Shown here: piece by piece, positions 1-9,023 of the stretch
Layout of the letters: each line of letters begins with the position of its first letter
Numbering within the stretch: position 1 is the stretch's first letter
Origin: Paenibacillus sp. 32O-W
GTDB taxonomy: Bacteria > Bacillota > Bacilli > Paenibacillales > NBRC-103111
Length of the DNA stretch: 64,000 bases
Assembly (NCBI RefSeq): GCF_007679495.1
Contig: NZ_VEGP01000018.1
Span: 1 to 64,000 of the forward strand
Reading direction: 5' to 3'
Notes under the pieces: model-generated
The model's input: the letters and a program-made list of their open reading frames with translations, nothing else
What the model was told of the DNA's origin: nothing
Database searches by the model: none
Position numbers and translations under genes: made by a program

Positions 1-202
1 GTCCCTGCTAGACCACCAAAGAAATCCACAACATACCAAATCAGCAACTCGGGTTAAAAAAAGGTCACGGATTCAGGTAGTAGTGAATATACCATATAAT
101 TCCTGATTCCAAAATGATTCTCATACGAATATACCTCGAAAAAATACAGTTAGATCGTCGGCAAACCTAATAGCTTACGAATAACGATAATATGTCTTTA
201 AA

Positions 203-231
203 TTGACGGCTTGTCTTCCAAGTAATACACT
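203..231 (+). promoter_or_regulatory. Sigma-A-like promoter for the beta-propeller gene
   Basis: A -35 element TTGACG (203-208) is separated by exactly 17 bases from a -10 element TACACT (226-231), about 50 bases before the start codon. This is a good vegetative promoter match. The rest of positions 1-202 shows no gene; it holds a partial copy (about 145-158) of the AAATACAGTTAGA repeat that recurs at 30.1-30.6 kb. Confidence 0.55.
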
Positions 232-278
232 CAAACCAAAATACAACTCATATACAAGTACTAAAGGAGGTGTCACCA

Positions 279-2084
279 TTGAACGATATAACGAAAGCGC
301 AGTACGAATATGTTGCGCAGCCCTGTAGGAACTTCAACATTCTGGGGCATACCTCGATAATCGATCCATGGGACGGCAGAGAAAAGTATGTTCTTTCGAA
401 CTTTGCTTTGGGGGCTACCGGAACTATTGTTTTTATCGATGTTTTGACGGGTGACGGGGAATCGTTTGTTTTGCCTGAAGGCAACGGGGCATGGGGCATT
501 GTAAATTGGCATGATGAGAAGCTTGTGATCGGTACCTGCGTGGACCAAGCTTATTTGCACGTCTTTGATTTAAAAACAAGGCATTGGGCTGAACCGCTGC
601 CGTCCGTCGGAGAATCGTATTTCTGGCAGCTGACAATCGGCTCCGACGACAAAGTATACGGTGGTACTTATCCCGGATGTTCCTTGATGCAGTACGACCC
701 GGCTACCCATACGTTGGTTAACCTTGGCAGAGTATCCGATAACGCGAAAAACTTGTATACTCGTCCCGTTTACGGTGAAGCACCGGGCTATATCATCGTG
801 AACTTCGGATTTGATACGAATGGGTTGAAAGCCTATCATATCGACAGCGGGACTTTTCTGCCATTTAGTACGCCAGGTGCAGCCGTTAGGGAAATTAATG
901 AGAAGTTCATTTGTACGGAAGATAATGGAGTTTTAGCATTTTATGATCCAAAGTCGTTGTTGCCGATCGAAGACAATGGTTATACAGAACAGCTCAGACC
1001 GAAGGCCGTCACTTTGCCGAACGTGCAGAAGATTCCCTTTATCCCGTTGAACAATAACAGATTGGCCGGCTTCAGGGGACAGGATTATTTCATCATCGAT
1101 GCCCCGCCTTCCAAATCCGATTATGAAAAGCCGCTTGACATTAAGTTAAAGCCTATTCCTGTTGAGGCTCCAGAGACGGAAGTGTTTGCGCTTGCGCCCG
1201 ACAACGGGGGCCATATTTGGGGAGCCAGCGGCTTCGGCCAGACTATCTTTCGCTTCAATCCGACAACGGGGGAGTACTGGAATTCCTCTTCGGTATGCAA
1301 CCATGGAGGCGAGGTGTACGGCATGGTGTTCGTTGGCGAACGTCTATTCATGACCTCATACGTCGGAGGGGATCATATCGTTTACGATCCGAGCCAGCCC
1401 TGGGACCAATTAAACAATGTCAATCCCAAGACGCTGCAATCGGTAGGACCGGATTTGATACGGCCGCACGGTCGAAGTGTCAGAGGTCCTGACGGTGGCA
1501 TTTGGACGGGCTGGTGGGCCAAATACGGGATGTACGGCGGTGGACTTTCGCGGATAGATCCCGAAACAATGGAGGTCGATAGCTGGTACGACCCGATTCC
1601 CGGGCAGGCGATCTCCGGTTTGGCAGCGGACGGCAATTATATTTATTTTACGACAAATGGCCATGCCAACGGACTGGAAGCCCGCCGCGACATATGCTGT
1701 CATCTTGCGATATGGAAGCCGGGCTCGGGACTGATTCATACCGAGAAGCTGTCTCAAGGCGATGAACCGAATTCCGGCTTGTGCGCGATTAACGGCAGGG
1801 TTGCTGCAAGTATCGGCGGACAAATCCGAATTTACGATACGGACCTTCGCAAATTTGTTCTAGACATACCGGTTTCCGAAGAGTGCGAGTGGATTATAAA
1901 ATTGGATGATCGGAAGGTCGGCGCCTTCTGCGGAACAACGTTATATGAAATCGATCTGCTAAGCGGGAAATCGTCCGTCCTGTCCGAACTGCCTGGCAAA
2001 ATCCGGGCAGCGACGATTACAGATGCCGGCGATATCTACTTCTCTGTCCAAACGACTTTGTATGCTTTGAAACATTCGGTTTAA
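279..2084 (+). CDS. Beta-propeller repeat protein, function unknown
   Basis: The roughly 601-residue protein consists of repeated blocks of about 45-60 residues with Gly/Asp/Tyr/Trp-rich strand motifs (for example blocks ending in LYEIDL, IWKPGSG, YDPATH, FNPTTGEYW), typical of WD40/PQQ/SMP-30-like beta-propellers. No signal peptide or membrane segment is visible, so a cytoplasmic location is likely. An open frame begins at GTG 270, but that codon lies inside the ribosome-binding site AAAGGAGG; the TTG at 279 sits 8 bases after it and is the better start. The gene is monocistronic, with its own promoter and a strong terminator. A ligand-binding, sensor or lactonase-like role is possible, but no catalytic signature is recognisable. 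The fold call is fairly safe; the function is unknown. Confidence 0.75.
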   Translation: MNDITKAQYEYVAQPCRNFNILGHTSIIDPWDGREKYVLSNFALGATGTIVFIDVLTGDGESFVLPEGNGAWGIVNWHDEKLVIGTCVDQAYLHVFDLKTRHWAEPLPSVGESYFWQLTIGSDDKVYGGTYPGCSLMQYDPATHTLVNLGRVSDNAKNLYTRPVYGEAPGYIIVNFGFDTNGLKAYHIDSGTFLPFSTPGAAVREINEKFICTEDNGVLAFYDPKSLLPIEDNGYTEQLRPKAVTLPNVQKIPFIPLNNNRLAGFRGQDYFIIDAPPSKSDYEKPLDIKLKPIPVEAPETEVFALAPDNGGHIWGASGFGQTIFRFNPTTGEYWNSSSVCNHGGEVYGMVFVGERLFMTSYVGGDHIVYDPSQPWDQLNNVNPKTLQSVGPDLIRPHGRSVRGPDGGIWTGWWAKYGMYGGGLSRIDPETMEVDSWYDPIPGQAISGLAADGNYIYFTTNGHANGLEARRDICCHLAIWKPGSGLIHTEKLSQGDEPNSGLCAINGRVAASIGGQIRIYDTDLRKFVLDIPVSEECEWIIKLDDRKVGAFCGTTLYEIDLLSGKSSVLSELPGKIRAATITDAGDIYFSVQTTLYALKHSV

Positions 2085-2163
2085 GTGTTAATGCATCAAT
2101 TGTTCTGATGCCCTTGGATCATCATTAGACATTAGGATAGACATAACTTTATTTAAACACAAA

Positions 2164-2201
2164 AAAACGGAAAGAAGCGGGAAACCCTACTTTCCGTTTT
2201 T
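2164..2201. terminator. Rho-independent terminator, bidirectional
   Basis: An 11-bp perfect stem (AAAACGGAAAG at 2164-2174 with CTTTCCGTTTT at 2190-2200) is flanked by A-rich sequence on the left and T-rich on the right. It can end the propeller transcript (+) and also transcription from the minus-strand gene downstream. Confidence 0.85.
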
Positions 2202-2385
2202 ATATGGAGCGGCCTCTTCGTTCAATTGCGCCGCTAACTGTGCTCAAACGTCTTCAGGGCATTCTAGGACCACCCGTAGCAATGGGGAGGAGCTTGATCC
2301 AGTCTCTTCCCCCCTTCCCGGTTTCAAGATTGCCAACGGGCTAGAAAAAGGGGGACTCCTATTCCCTCTTTCTCCAATACATGCC

Positions 2386-2778
2386 TTACATTTGACGCGC
2401 ACGCTGCAATGCCGAAGCCAACAGCCCGGCAAGGAGTCCCCAGATGGCATTGGTGATCAGAACACTGATCACGGCGAACGGGTTCGTTAAGGGGCCTTGC
2501 AGTTGACCTGTAAGGATCGGAGACAGAATGGCGCTAATGAGGATCGCGAACACTCCATAGGTAATCCCGGTTAACAGCAATACGACCAATGGCTGCCTGA
2601 CACGCGTAAAGACAACTACCGAAATCCAAATAAGGGTAATAACGATAGTCACTACAATGCTGGCGGTAGGCTGGCCTATTCGTTCCAGCAACCCCAGCAT
2701 ACTCATGATCGGCCTTATGAGTGCCAAAGCCCCCATAGCGAGAATAAGCAGCCATGGCTTGCGGTATGAGTTTTTCAT
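2386..2778 (-). CDS. Small four-TM membrane protein, unknown function
   Basis: A 130-residue, strongly hydrophobic protein with about four predicted membrane spans (near residues 9-30, 38-58, 64-85 and 102-123) and a short basic N-terminus. A ribosome-binding site AAGGAG lies about 10 bases before the ATG. It follows a larger membrane protein on the same strand after a 68-base gap and may be cotranscribed with it. No catalytic motif or known family is recognised, so it is best described as an integral membrane protein of unknown role. Confidence 0.7.
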   Translation of the reverse strand: MKNSYRKPWLLILAMGALALIRPIMSMLGLLERIGQPTASIVVTIVITLIWISVVVFTRVRQPLVVLLLTGITYGVFAILISAILSPILTGQLQGPLTNPFAVISVLITNAIWGLLAGLLASALQRARQM

Positions 2779-2846
2779 AAATTCACCTGCTCCTTGCTTT
2801 ATTTGTACATTTCAACAAGAATTTAATGTTGTTCCCTTTTTCAGAC

Positions 2847-3734
2847 TCATTGTGATTCCTTACGTTTAGCCCGACCGAAGATGATTCGCTTGGCCTGAAT
2901 CGCCACATGAAGGGCTAACCAAAACATCACGGCGGCGATCACCGTATGAAATGCTCCGGCCCCGGTAAAATTGGCGGTAAAGAACTGGGCAAAGATCATC
3001 ACAAATAGAGCAGCGCTTATCCAGCGCAATGATTGGGGCAGACGACCGGTAAAAGAGAAAATGAGCATCAAAAGCGGAATAAACTCAAATAAGTGAACAA
3101 ACACTATATGATTATGCCAGTAGGACGGAGAAGTAAAGACGGCCATCCCGGCGATGAAAATCTGGATCACGACACAGGCAGCCAATAGCCAGGCCAAGCC
3201 CAGAAAAAAGAATCTCGATATTTTGCCACGATGTTCATTTGATTTCGTTTCAACAGACATTAGTAACAATCCTCCTCCTGTAGTGTGCGGCAATGAGCGA
3301 ATGGGAGACCGTATCCGGTGCAGTCCTGAGTAGCCTGCATATAACAGTGCCATGGCTGCCGTTCCGATCAATGGCGGCCAGAAGGTTAACCAAGAAACAG
3401 GAAGCATCCCTCCCAAAGCCATCAGATTAATGCTTATCCCGATGCAAAATCCGCTTGGCGTTCCCGTTATGACAGACAGTTCCCTGAACATGACCGGAAG
3501 CATAACCAGCAGCGCGAGATAAGTACACCCGGTCCAGACCAAAGGCAGCATTTCTTCCTTTACTAACAATTGCCCGCAGGCCATCACAGCGGAACTGGTG
3601 GCCAGGATTAACAAGCTGGTGCATATACTGGTCTGCCACTTTCTCAAGGAACCATATCCTTGAACTCTCTGGTCTAATTGGATTTGCAGTGCGAAACAGC
3701 CGCCAAGAAATACATTCAATACCCACACCAGCAC
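2847..3734 (-). CDS. Membrane protein with a DUF6220-like C-terminal half and an internal translation start
   Basis: The open frame runs from 3818, but the first GTG there overlaps its own AGGAG. GTG 3734 is preceded by GGGGAGGGG at good spacing and is the better start (295 residues). The N-terminal half has about five membrane spans. The C-terminal half (about 137 residues) has four spans with a conserved-looking His/Asn pattern (SYWHNH, FTGAGAFH) and resembles the DUF6220 family. An ATG at 3258-3260, in the same frame, has its own AGGAGGAGG site, so the C-terminal domain could also be made alone. This is either a true fusion of two genes or two products from one frame. It is divergent from the two-component system at 3.97 kb. 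Confidence 0.6.
   Translation of the reverse strand: MLVWVLNVFLGGCFALQIQLDQRVQGYGSLRKWQTSICTSLLILATSSAVMACGQLLVKEEMLPLVWTGCTYLALLVMLPVMFRELSVITGTPSGFCIGISINLMALGGMLPVSWLTFWPPLIGTAAMALLYAGYSGLHRIRSPIRSLPHTTGGGLLLMSVETKSNEHRGKISRFFFLGLAWLLAACVVIQIFIAGMAVFTSPSYWHNHIVFVHLFEFIPLLMLIFSFTGRLPQSLRWISAALFVMIFAQFFTANFTGAGAFHTVIAAVMFWLALHVAIQAKRIIFGRAKRKESQ
3258..3279 (-). promoter_or_regulatory. Internal ribosome-binding site and in-frame start
   Basis: On the minus strand an uninterrupted AGGAGGAGG (complement of 3271-3279) lies about 10 bases before an ATG at 3258-3260 within the larger membrane protein frame. Its strength exceeds that of the upstream start, which argues for independent translation of a 137-residue DUF6220-like protein. 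Confidence 0.6.
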
Positions 3735-3968
3735 AAATACCCCTCCCCTTTCCAACCTGGCCCTCCGACTTTGATGGTGAAGTTTAAGGCTTTTGGTTTG
3801 TAGCCGCCGCTTTTTCACTCCTGAATATGGTTTTTATCTTACCAGCACAATGTTGTGAACTTGTGACGAACCTTTACGGGTTTGATGAAATTTGACAAAT
3901 CTCCCCTAAATGTATAAACGACCTAGTATAATGACAATAAAATATGGTGGAAAAGGAAGTTGAACGGA

Positions 3969-4655
3969 ATGTCATACAAGCTGCTGCTGGTGGACGACGA
4001 GGAAAAGGTTCTGGAATTTGTGGAGCCCTTCTTACGGGAGGAGGGGTTTACCATCGTGACAGCAAGAACAGGAAAGGAAGCGATTCATAAAGCCCGGGAA
4101 ATGCAGCCTTCCTTAGTCGTGCTGGACTGGATGCTTCCGGAGATGAGCGGTCTCGAGGTTTGCCGCGAGCTGTGCAAAATGGGGCCGATGGGAATTATTA
4201 TGGTTACAGCGAGAACGGAGGAAACCGATAAAATCATCGGGCTGGAGGTCGGAGCGGATGATTATATGACGAAGCCATTTTCCTTACGGGAGCTGGCTGC
4301 CCGGATTCGATCCGTCCTGCGGAGAATCGGCGGGCCCGAAATTCCGATGCAGACTCTGGATTATATGGATCTGATGATCTCCGAAGCCCAGTGCCGCGTA
4401 TGGAAACGGGGGAAGGAAATCTCGCTGACTCCTACCGAATTCAAGCTTCTGCTGACGATCGCGGCGAAGCCGGGAATTGTATACAGCCGCCTTCAATTAC
4501 TGCAAGCGGCGCTGGAGGACGATATTCTGAACGACGAACGAACCGTGGATGCTCATATCAGCCGTATCCGCAAAAAAATCGAGGATGACCCTTCACATCC
4601 TGTATACATTCATACGGTATATGGATTCGGGTATCGGTTCGGTGACCGGTCATGA
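3969..4655 (+). CDS. OmpR/PhoB-family response regulator
   Basis: A 228-residue regulator. The N-terminal receiver domain has the acidic pair at D9/D10, the phospho-acceptor D53 in LVVLDWMLPEMSG, a Thr/Ala switch region (VTARTEE) and a Lys in TKPFS. The C-terminal winged-helix DNA-binding domain shows LTPTEFKLL and the recognition-helix pattern RTVDAHISRIRKKIE, ending with VYGFGYRF. A TTG at 3960 abuts the AAAAGGAAG ribosome-binding site, so ATG 3969 is chosen. The stop overlaps the start of the cognate kinase by four bases (ATGA), so the pair is translationally coupled. The regulon cannot be seen. The divergent membrane protein at 2.85-3.73 kb and the acyltransferase at 6.3 kb are plausible local targets. 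Confidence 0.93.
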   Translation: MSYKLLLVDDEEKVLEFVEPFLREEGFTIVTARTGKEAIHKAREMQPSLVVLDWMLPEMSGLEVCRELCKMGPMGIIMVTARTEETDKIIGLEVGADDYMTKPFSLRELAARIRSVLRRIGGPEIPMQTLDYMDLMISEAQCRVWKRGKEISLTPTEFKLLLTIAAKPGIVYSRLQLLQAALEDDILNDERTVDAHISRIRKKIEDDPSHPVYIHTVYGFGYRFGDRS

Positions 4656-6019
4656 AGGTCAGCCGCAAGTTATTTCTCGCTATGGCTTCCTTTATCGTCG
4701 CCATGAGTGCCGTCTTCGTTCTGGTGACGCATCTGGTCGTTCAGAAATCCACAGAAGCGGCGGTGGCGGCTACCCGGGGCGAGGAAATAGAATCGTTGGC
4801 CGAGCCGCTTGTCCGTTATTACCAAAACCACGGTCATTCCTGGGAAGGCGTTCGGCAGCTTGATTTCAACGAGTGGAGCCAAGCCCATAAAGCCAGCTTT
4901 CTTGTGCTCTCTACCGATAATAATGTGCTGCTGCGGGGAGGGGACGAAACCGATCCGCTGATCAAGAGACTGGGGATCACCAAGCCTGTTCGTCTGAACG
5001 GACAAACGATTGCCGTATTATATTATTACGACCCGCAGGTCGCCTATTTATCCAAAATGCGAATCGGCATTCCGATTTCCGTACTCTTTCTACTCACTGT
5101 TAGCGCCATCCTGTTTATCATTATTTCACTTGCGGTAGCTTATTGGCTCTCTAGGCGTTTAACTGCGCCCCTCAATCAATTAATACCGGCCATTGACCGT
5201 CTGGGGAGGGGGGAATTCGGCATACAAGCACCTGTTACCACCAAGGATGAATACGGGAAAGTGGCGCAGGCGTTCAACGACATGTCCCGGATGATTCAAA
5301 ACGCCGAAGACGTCCGTCGCAGTCTCGTGGCCGATGTAGCCCACGAATTGAGAACACCGATTACAATCATTCGCGGCAAACTCGATCTGGCCCAGCAGAG
5401 CGGCCAACCGATGGATCAGGAAAGCTTGCTGTCCCTGCAGGATGAGCTGATTCGCCTCACTCGATTGGTGGATGACCTGCATTTGCTTTCATTGGCTGAA
5501 GCCAGGAAACTGCCGATGGAGCGTAAAGTAACGAGTCTGCCCACCCTCTTGAACCGGATTATCGATCATGTGACTCCCGATGCCGATCAGAAATCGATCC
5601 GGATCTTCTTGACGGGCGAGAGCGATGTCCCTGCTGTTGATGTCGATCCTAACCGGATTACCCAAGTTTTGCTCAATCTGATTGTGAACGCCATCCATTA
5701 TACGCCTCAGGGAGGCTCAATCACGATCGGGATCGGACAAGAAACCATCGAAGGCAGTACGTCTGGAAATCTTCGCATCACCGTGACAGACACCGGACCG
5801 GGAATCCAACCGGAGCATCTGCCCCATCTCTTCGACCGGTTTTACCGGACGGATGAAGCACGCGCCCGGATAAGCGGCGGAATGGGACTCGGGCTTGCCA
5901 TTGCCAAAGGATTCGTGACTGCACACGAAGGGACTATAGACGTGGAAAGCATTCCTGGAAAAGGAACCACCTTCATTGTCCGATTGCCGATAACCCGGGA
6001 ACGCTATTATAAACCCTGA
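4652..6019 (+). CDS. Sensor histidine kinase with HAMP domain (BaeS-like)
   Basis: A 455-residue membrane kinase. TM1 is at about residues 8-29, an extracytoplasmic sensor region at about 30-145, and TM2 at about 148-172. A HAMP linker (LSRRLTAPL onward) follows, then the H box with phospho-acceptor His near residue 231 (VADVAHELRTP), the N box (LIVNAIHYTP), G1 (TDTGPGI), the F box (LFDRFYR) and G2 (GMGLGLAIAKG). All catalytic boxes are intact. It overlaps the response regulator gene by four bases and is its partner. The input signal is unknown; the short sensor region lacks a recognisable ligand-binding fold. Confidence 0.93.
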   Translation: MKVSRKLFLAMASFIVAMSAVFVLVTHLVVQKSTEAAVAATRGEEIESLAEPLVRYYQNHGHSWEGVRQLDFNEWSQAHKASFLVLSTDNNVLLRGGDETDPLIKRLGITKPVRLNGQTIAVLYYYDPQVAYLSKMRIGIPISVLFLLTVSAILFIIISLAVAYWLSRRLTAPLNQLIPAIDRLGRGEFGIQAPVTTKDEYGKVAQAFNDMSRMIQNAEDVRRSLVADVAHELRTPITIIRGKLDLAQQSGQPMDQESLLSLQDELIRLTRLVDDLHLLSLAEARKLPMERKVTSLPTLLNRIIDHVTPDADQKSIRIFLTGESDVPAVDVDPNRITQVLLNLIVNAIHYTPQGGSITIGIGQETIEGSTSGNLRITVTDTGPGIQPEHLPHLFDRFYRTDEARARISGGMGLGLAIAKGFVTAHEGTIDVESIPGKGTTFIVRLPITRERYYKP

Positions 6020-6283
6020 CTCCATTTTCCTTCGCGAAAAGCCGTTCATTTTAAAATGCTTACATTTATTATGCTCTTGTCTTATAGAAGAGCTAAGGAA
6101 TTAAGTTCCAATTTGTGATATGCTTAACTCGACTTAGATCGTTAAAGAGGCCAGTGAACTCGCTAAGCAAGGCTGAAAGAAGTCTCTGCTCGCAGATTCA
6201 GCTTCCTTCTATAGAAGCGGGGATTTCATCAATTAGAAATTATCGGATAAACAGCGGTCATGAACATGTAACAGGGGGGAGCT

Positions 6284-7420
6284 ATGGTGGGAAATTCACG
6301 TTTGTTTTATGTCGATCATCTAAGAGTCCTTCTTACGGTTCTAGTTATCTTTCATCATACGGCGATTACTTATGGAGGAGAAGGCTCATGGTATTACATT
6401 GAATCTACAGAAACCGAGCTTACGCCGACTAAAGGGCTGTTGTCATTGTTCACCGGAGTGAACCAGGCTTTCTTCATGGGCTTTTTCTTCCTGATTTCGG
6501 GCTATTTCACTCCCCGTTCCTATGATCGAAAGGGAGCCTTACCGTTTCTGAAGGACCGGTTCATTCGGCTAGGTATTCCTCTTGCTGTCTACGTTTTTCT
6601 GATCGGTCCTTCCTTGATTTATGCAATGAAGCCGGAGGGGAAAGAACCGTTCTGGAGCTTCTATTCAAACGAAATTTTATCGTTCCGCATCATAAATTGG
6701 GGGCCGCTCTGGTTCGTGGAAGCCTTGCTCTATATGGCCATTGCTTATGTTTTGTTCCGCAAGTGGGATAACAGGAGGATAGAAGTCTCCGACGCTTCGC
6801 AAGCAGCGGCATTTCCCTCCCATCGGACCATATTCCTATCCGCGCTTCTTATCGGCTCCGCATCGTTCTTGATTCGGCTGGTGATGCCGACGGGTAAGGA
6901 AATTCTTGGCTTACAGCTCGGTTATTTCGCTTCGTATATCTTTCTGTTTATTGTAGGCGTTCTCGCATTCCGCCGAAATTGGTTTCAATTGCTTCCGGTC
7001 CAAACCGCCCGTACTTGGCTAATAGTTTCCCTCTGTACCCTTCCGGCTCTTCCCATTTCGGCAGTATTCGGCGATGTGTTGGGGCAGCCTGATGCTTCCA
7101 TCAACGGTGGGCTAAGCTGGTTAGCGTTCATATACGCATTCTGGGAGCCGTTTGTTGCTTTCGGCATTATTATGTATCTTCTCGTTTGGTTCCGGGACCG
7201 TTTCAACACTTCCGTCCCTATGTGGCAACGTCTGGCGGCTTCCGCCTATACCGTCTATATCATTCACCCGCCTATCGTCGTCGCAATATGTTATATGTTG
7301 CGCGGAGCCGCTTTCCCGAACATCCTGAAATTTATCCTTGCCGGTTTGGCGGCCACGGCATGTTGTTTCGCCATTGCAAGTCTGCTGCGCAAGATTCCAT
7401 TCGCCGACCGGGTGCTTTAA
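6284..7420 (+). CDS. Acyltransferase-3 family membrane protein
   Basis: A 378-residue polytopic protein starting with a hallmark of acyltransferase family 3 (FYVDHLRVLLTVLVIFHHTA), in which the early Arg and His are the usual active-site region. About ten membrane spans follow, with a second conserved segment SGYFTPRSYDRKG and a C-terminal YTVYIIHPPIVV motif. Family members (OafA/WecH/YrhL type) transfer acyl groups, often acetyl, onto cell-surface sugars. A GGGGGGA ribosome-binding site lies only 3 bases before ATG 6284, so GTG 6287 may be the true start. The gene stands alone about 260 bases after the two-component system. Confidence 0.85.
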   Translation: MVGNSRLFYVDHLRVLLTVLVIFHHTAITYGGEGSWYYIESTETELTPTKGLLSLFTGVNQAFFMGFFFLISGYFTPRSYDRKGALPFLKDRFIRLGIPLAVYVFLIGPSLIYAMKPEGKEPFWSFYSNEILSFRIINWGPLWFVEALLYMAIAYVLFRKWDNRRIEVSDASQAAAFPSHRTIFLSALLIGSASFLIRLVMPTGKEILGLQLGYFASYIFLFIVGVLAFRRNWFQLLPVQTARTWLIVSLCTLPALPISAVFGDVLGQPDASINGGLSWLAFIYAFWEPFVAFGIIMYLLVWFRDRFNTSVPMWQRLAASAYTVYIIHPPIVVAICYMLRGAAFPNILKFILAGLAATACCFAIASLLRKIPFADRVL

Positions 7421-7553
7421 ATGCGACTTGGGCAAGCATAAATTCCTGCGATAATACAGTTTTTTAGAGCGAATGCCGACGTCGGGAAGAAAAGCCTGCG
7501 AAAATACACGAATTCTCGTTCCCAACAGCCAAACCGGCGCTTTAACAAGCAAG

Positions 7554-7625
7554 AAAGATGTACTTTTGCAGGCTTGAACCCGACAGCTACCGAATGAGCC
7601 CAAAAAGATGTACTTTTGCAGGCTT
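7554..7625 (+). repeat. Direct repeat of a 22-bp intergenic motif
   Basis: The 22-base motif AAAGATGTACTTTTGCAGGC plus TT occurs at 7554-7575 and again at 7604-7625, a 50-bp spacing. Degenerate relatives (CCTGCGATAATACAG, CCTGCGAAAATACAC) precede it at about 7447 and 7496. The region 7421-7694 contains no gene. The GCAGG core resembles the tandem repeats at 48.5 kb. Confidence 0.6.
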
Positions 7626-7694
7626 TACCTTACCGCTATCGGCTATTGATTACGCTTCATGGACCAATACCCTTCAATTTAATCAGACAGATTT

Positions 7695-8438
7695 CTAGTT
7701 TCGGACTGCGGCAATGAGCAGGAACATAGGCCGGCGGGTTTCATCCCGCATTTCGGGAATCTGCGCCTGCATTTCAGCGGTCGGTTGAGGCTCGGACAGC
7801 TTAGTAATACTGAATCCCGATTCTGTTAACGCATTCACATAGGTAGCCACGGTCCGGTGATATTTGACTACGTTATGTTCTAGAAAATGAGTCTGCCGCA
7901 ATCCTTCCTTCTGATAATCGTCCACCGGCCAATGCAGCCGCTCGCCTTGCGGGCCGTAATACCAATCCTGGGCGGCCAGCGCGGTAAAAATCGGATGTTC
8001 AACCGATAGAACGAAAGAACCTCCTGATACAAGACAATGATGAACCTTCCGGCAGACGATGTCGAAACGCTCAACATAATGGAGAGCAAGCGAGCTTATG
8101 ACTACATCGAATTTCTCTTCAGGAAAGTCGATGTCTTCTATGGCAAGCCGGCGATATTCGATCGCCGAATCATTCGTATCTTCTCTGGCGCGTGCCAGCA
8201 TTTTCTCGGAGAGATCTATTCCCACCACCGACCGTGCAAGCTCTTCTCGCGCATATCTACAGTGCCAGCCGAAGCCGCAGCCTAGATCAAGCACACGTTT
8301 ATCGCGCAGTTCGGGAAGCAGCGCGCGGAAGGCATGCCATTCTCCCGCAGCCTTAAGCCCGCCAATCGAACGAGGCATTCGGCTGTATTTTTCGTAGAAT
8401 TCAAGTTCGTCATATTTGTTCTGTTTCACTATTTCCAT
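7695..8438 (-). CDS. Class I SAM-dependent methyltransferase
   Basis: A 247-residue protein with methyltransferase motif I (VLDLGCGFGWHC, near residues 49-60), an acidic residue after strand 2 (VVGIDLSEKML), and motif IV/V regions (FDVVISSLALHYVE, LVSGGSFVLSVEHP). It resembles the Methyltransf_11/25 small-molecule enzymes, and the substrate cannot be inferred. It lies 67 bases downstream of the NUDIX gene on the same strand, so cotranscription from 9.45 kb is possible. Cytoplasmic. Confidence 0.88.
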   Translation of the reverse strand: MEIVKQNKYDELEFYEKYSRMPRSIGGLKAAGEWHAFRALLPELRDKRVLDLGCGFGWHCRYAREELARSVVGIDLSEKMLARAREDTNDSAIEYRRLAIEDIDFPEEKFDVVISSLALHYVERFDIVCRKVHHCLVSGGSFVLSVEHPIFTALAAQDWYYGPQGERLHWPVDDYQKEGLRQTHFLEHNVVKYHRTVATYVNALTESGFSITKLSEPQPTAEMQAQIPEMRDETRRPMFLLIAAVRN

Positions 8439-8505
8439 CTCCGCTTGGGTATTGTTTTCAAATTCTCACATACGACATACACCGTTTATTTGGAGGTAAT
8501 TAGGA

Positions 8506-9009
8506 TCATACCTTCACCGGATCAGTGAGTTCAGTCCAATTCATAAGGGGATTACCATCTGAATGGACGGTCATTACTCCAACATAGGATTTCATCGTTT
8601 CTCGACCAATCTCAAAGTAATGCTCAAACATTGTTTGAATACTCCACGGCATTTCCAGAGTATTAATCACATCTCTCCGAACCCAGTGTAAATCACCTTC
8701 GACTGTATCCATCACTTCTTCTTTATACGTCTTTCCAAAATAAACAAACTGCTCTCTTATCTCCGTGCCTTTCAGGCGTATTAAAATATACCTTAACTTG
8801 AGGTCTGCTAATTCCTCTTTTACAATTCCGGTTTCCTCATAAATCTCTCGGATGCAGGCTTGTTCGGGATTATTAATCTCCTCGGGCTCCAGGTGACCGC
8901 CTACTCCTGTCCATAACCCTGGGGCAATTTTTCTATTCGCGGCCCGTTTCAGCATCAGGATTCTGCCATCGTTAAAGAGAAATGCCGTGGTCATCAGTCG
9001 TGTATTCAT
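8506..9009 (-). CDS. NUDIX hydrolase
   Basis: A 167-residue protein with a NUDIX box beginning GGHLEPEE and ending CIREIYEETGI. The spacing between the conserved Glu and the REUxEE core is two residues longer than the classic box, a variant seen in many MutT-like proteins. The family hydrolyses nucleoside diphosphate-linked substrates using metal bound by the REUxEE glutamates. AAGGAG precedes the ATG. The gene starts 14 bases after the stop of the GNAT gene, which suggests a two-gene operon. The substrate is unknown. Confidence 0.88.
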   Translation of the reverse strand: MNTRLMTTAFLFNDGRILMLKRAANRKIAPGLWTGVGGHLEPEEINNPEQACIREIYEETGIVKEELADLKLRYILIRLKGTEIREQFVYFGKTYKEEVMDTVEGDLHWVRRDVINTLEMPWSIQTMFEHYFEIGRETMKSYVGVMTVHSDGNPLMNWTELTDPVKV

Positions 9010-9023
9010 TTAGTGCTCCTTCC

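Noticed and set aside
112-130. Fur-like ATGA-TTC-TCAT palindrome
   Set aside because: The match to a 19-bp Fur box is too partial, and the nearby gene has no link to iron.
3892-3932. Promoter of the first two-component system
   Set aside because: TTGACA (3892) and TATAAA/TATAAT (3913, 3927) are present but at spacings of 15 and 29 bases, so no confident pair can be named.
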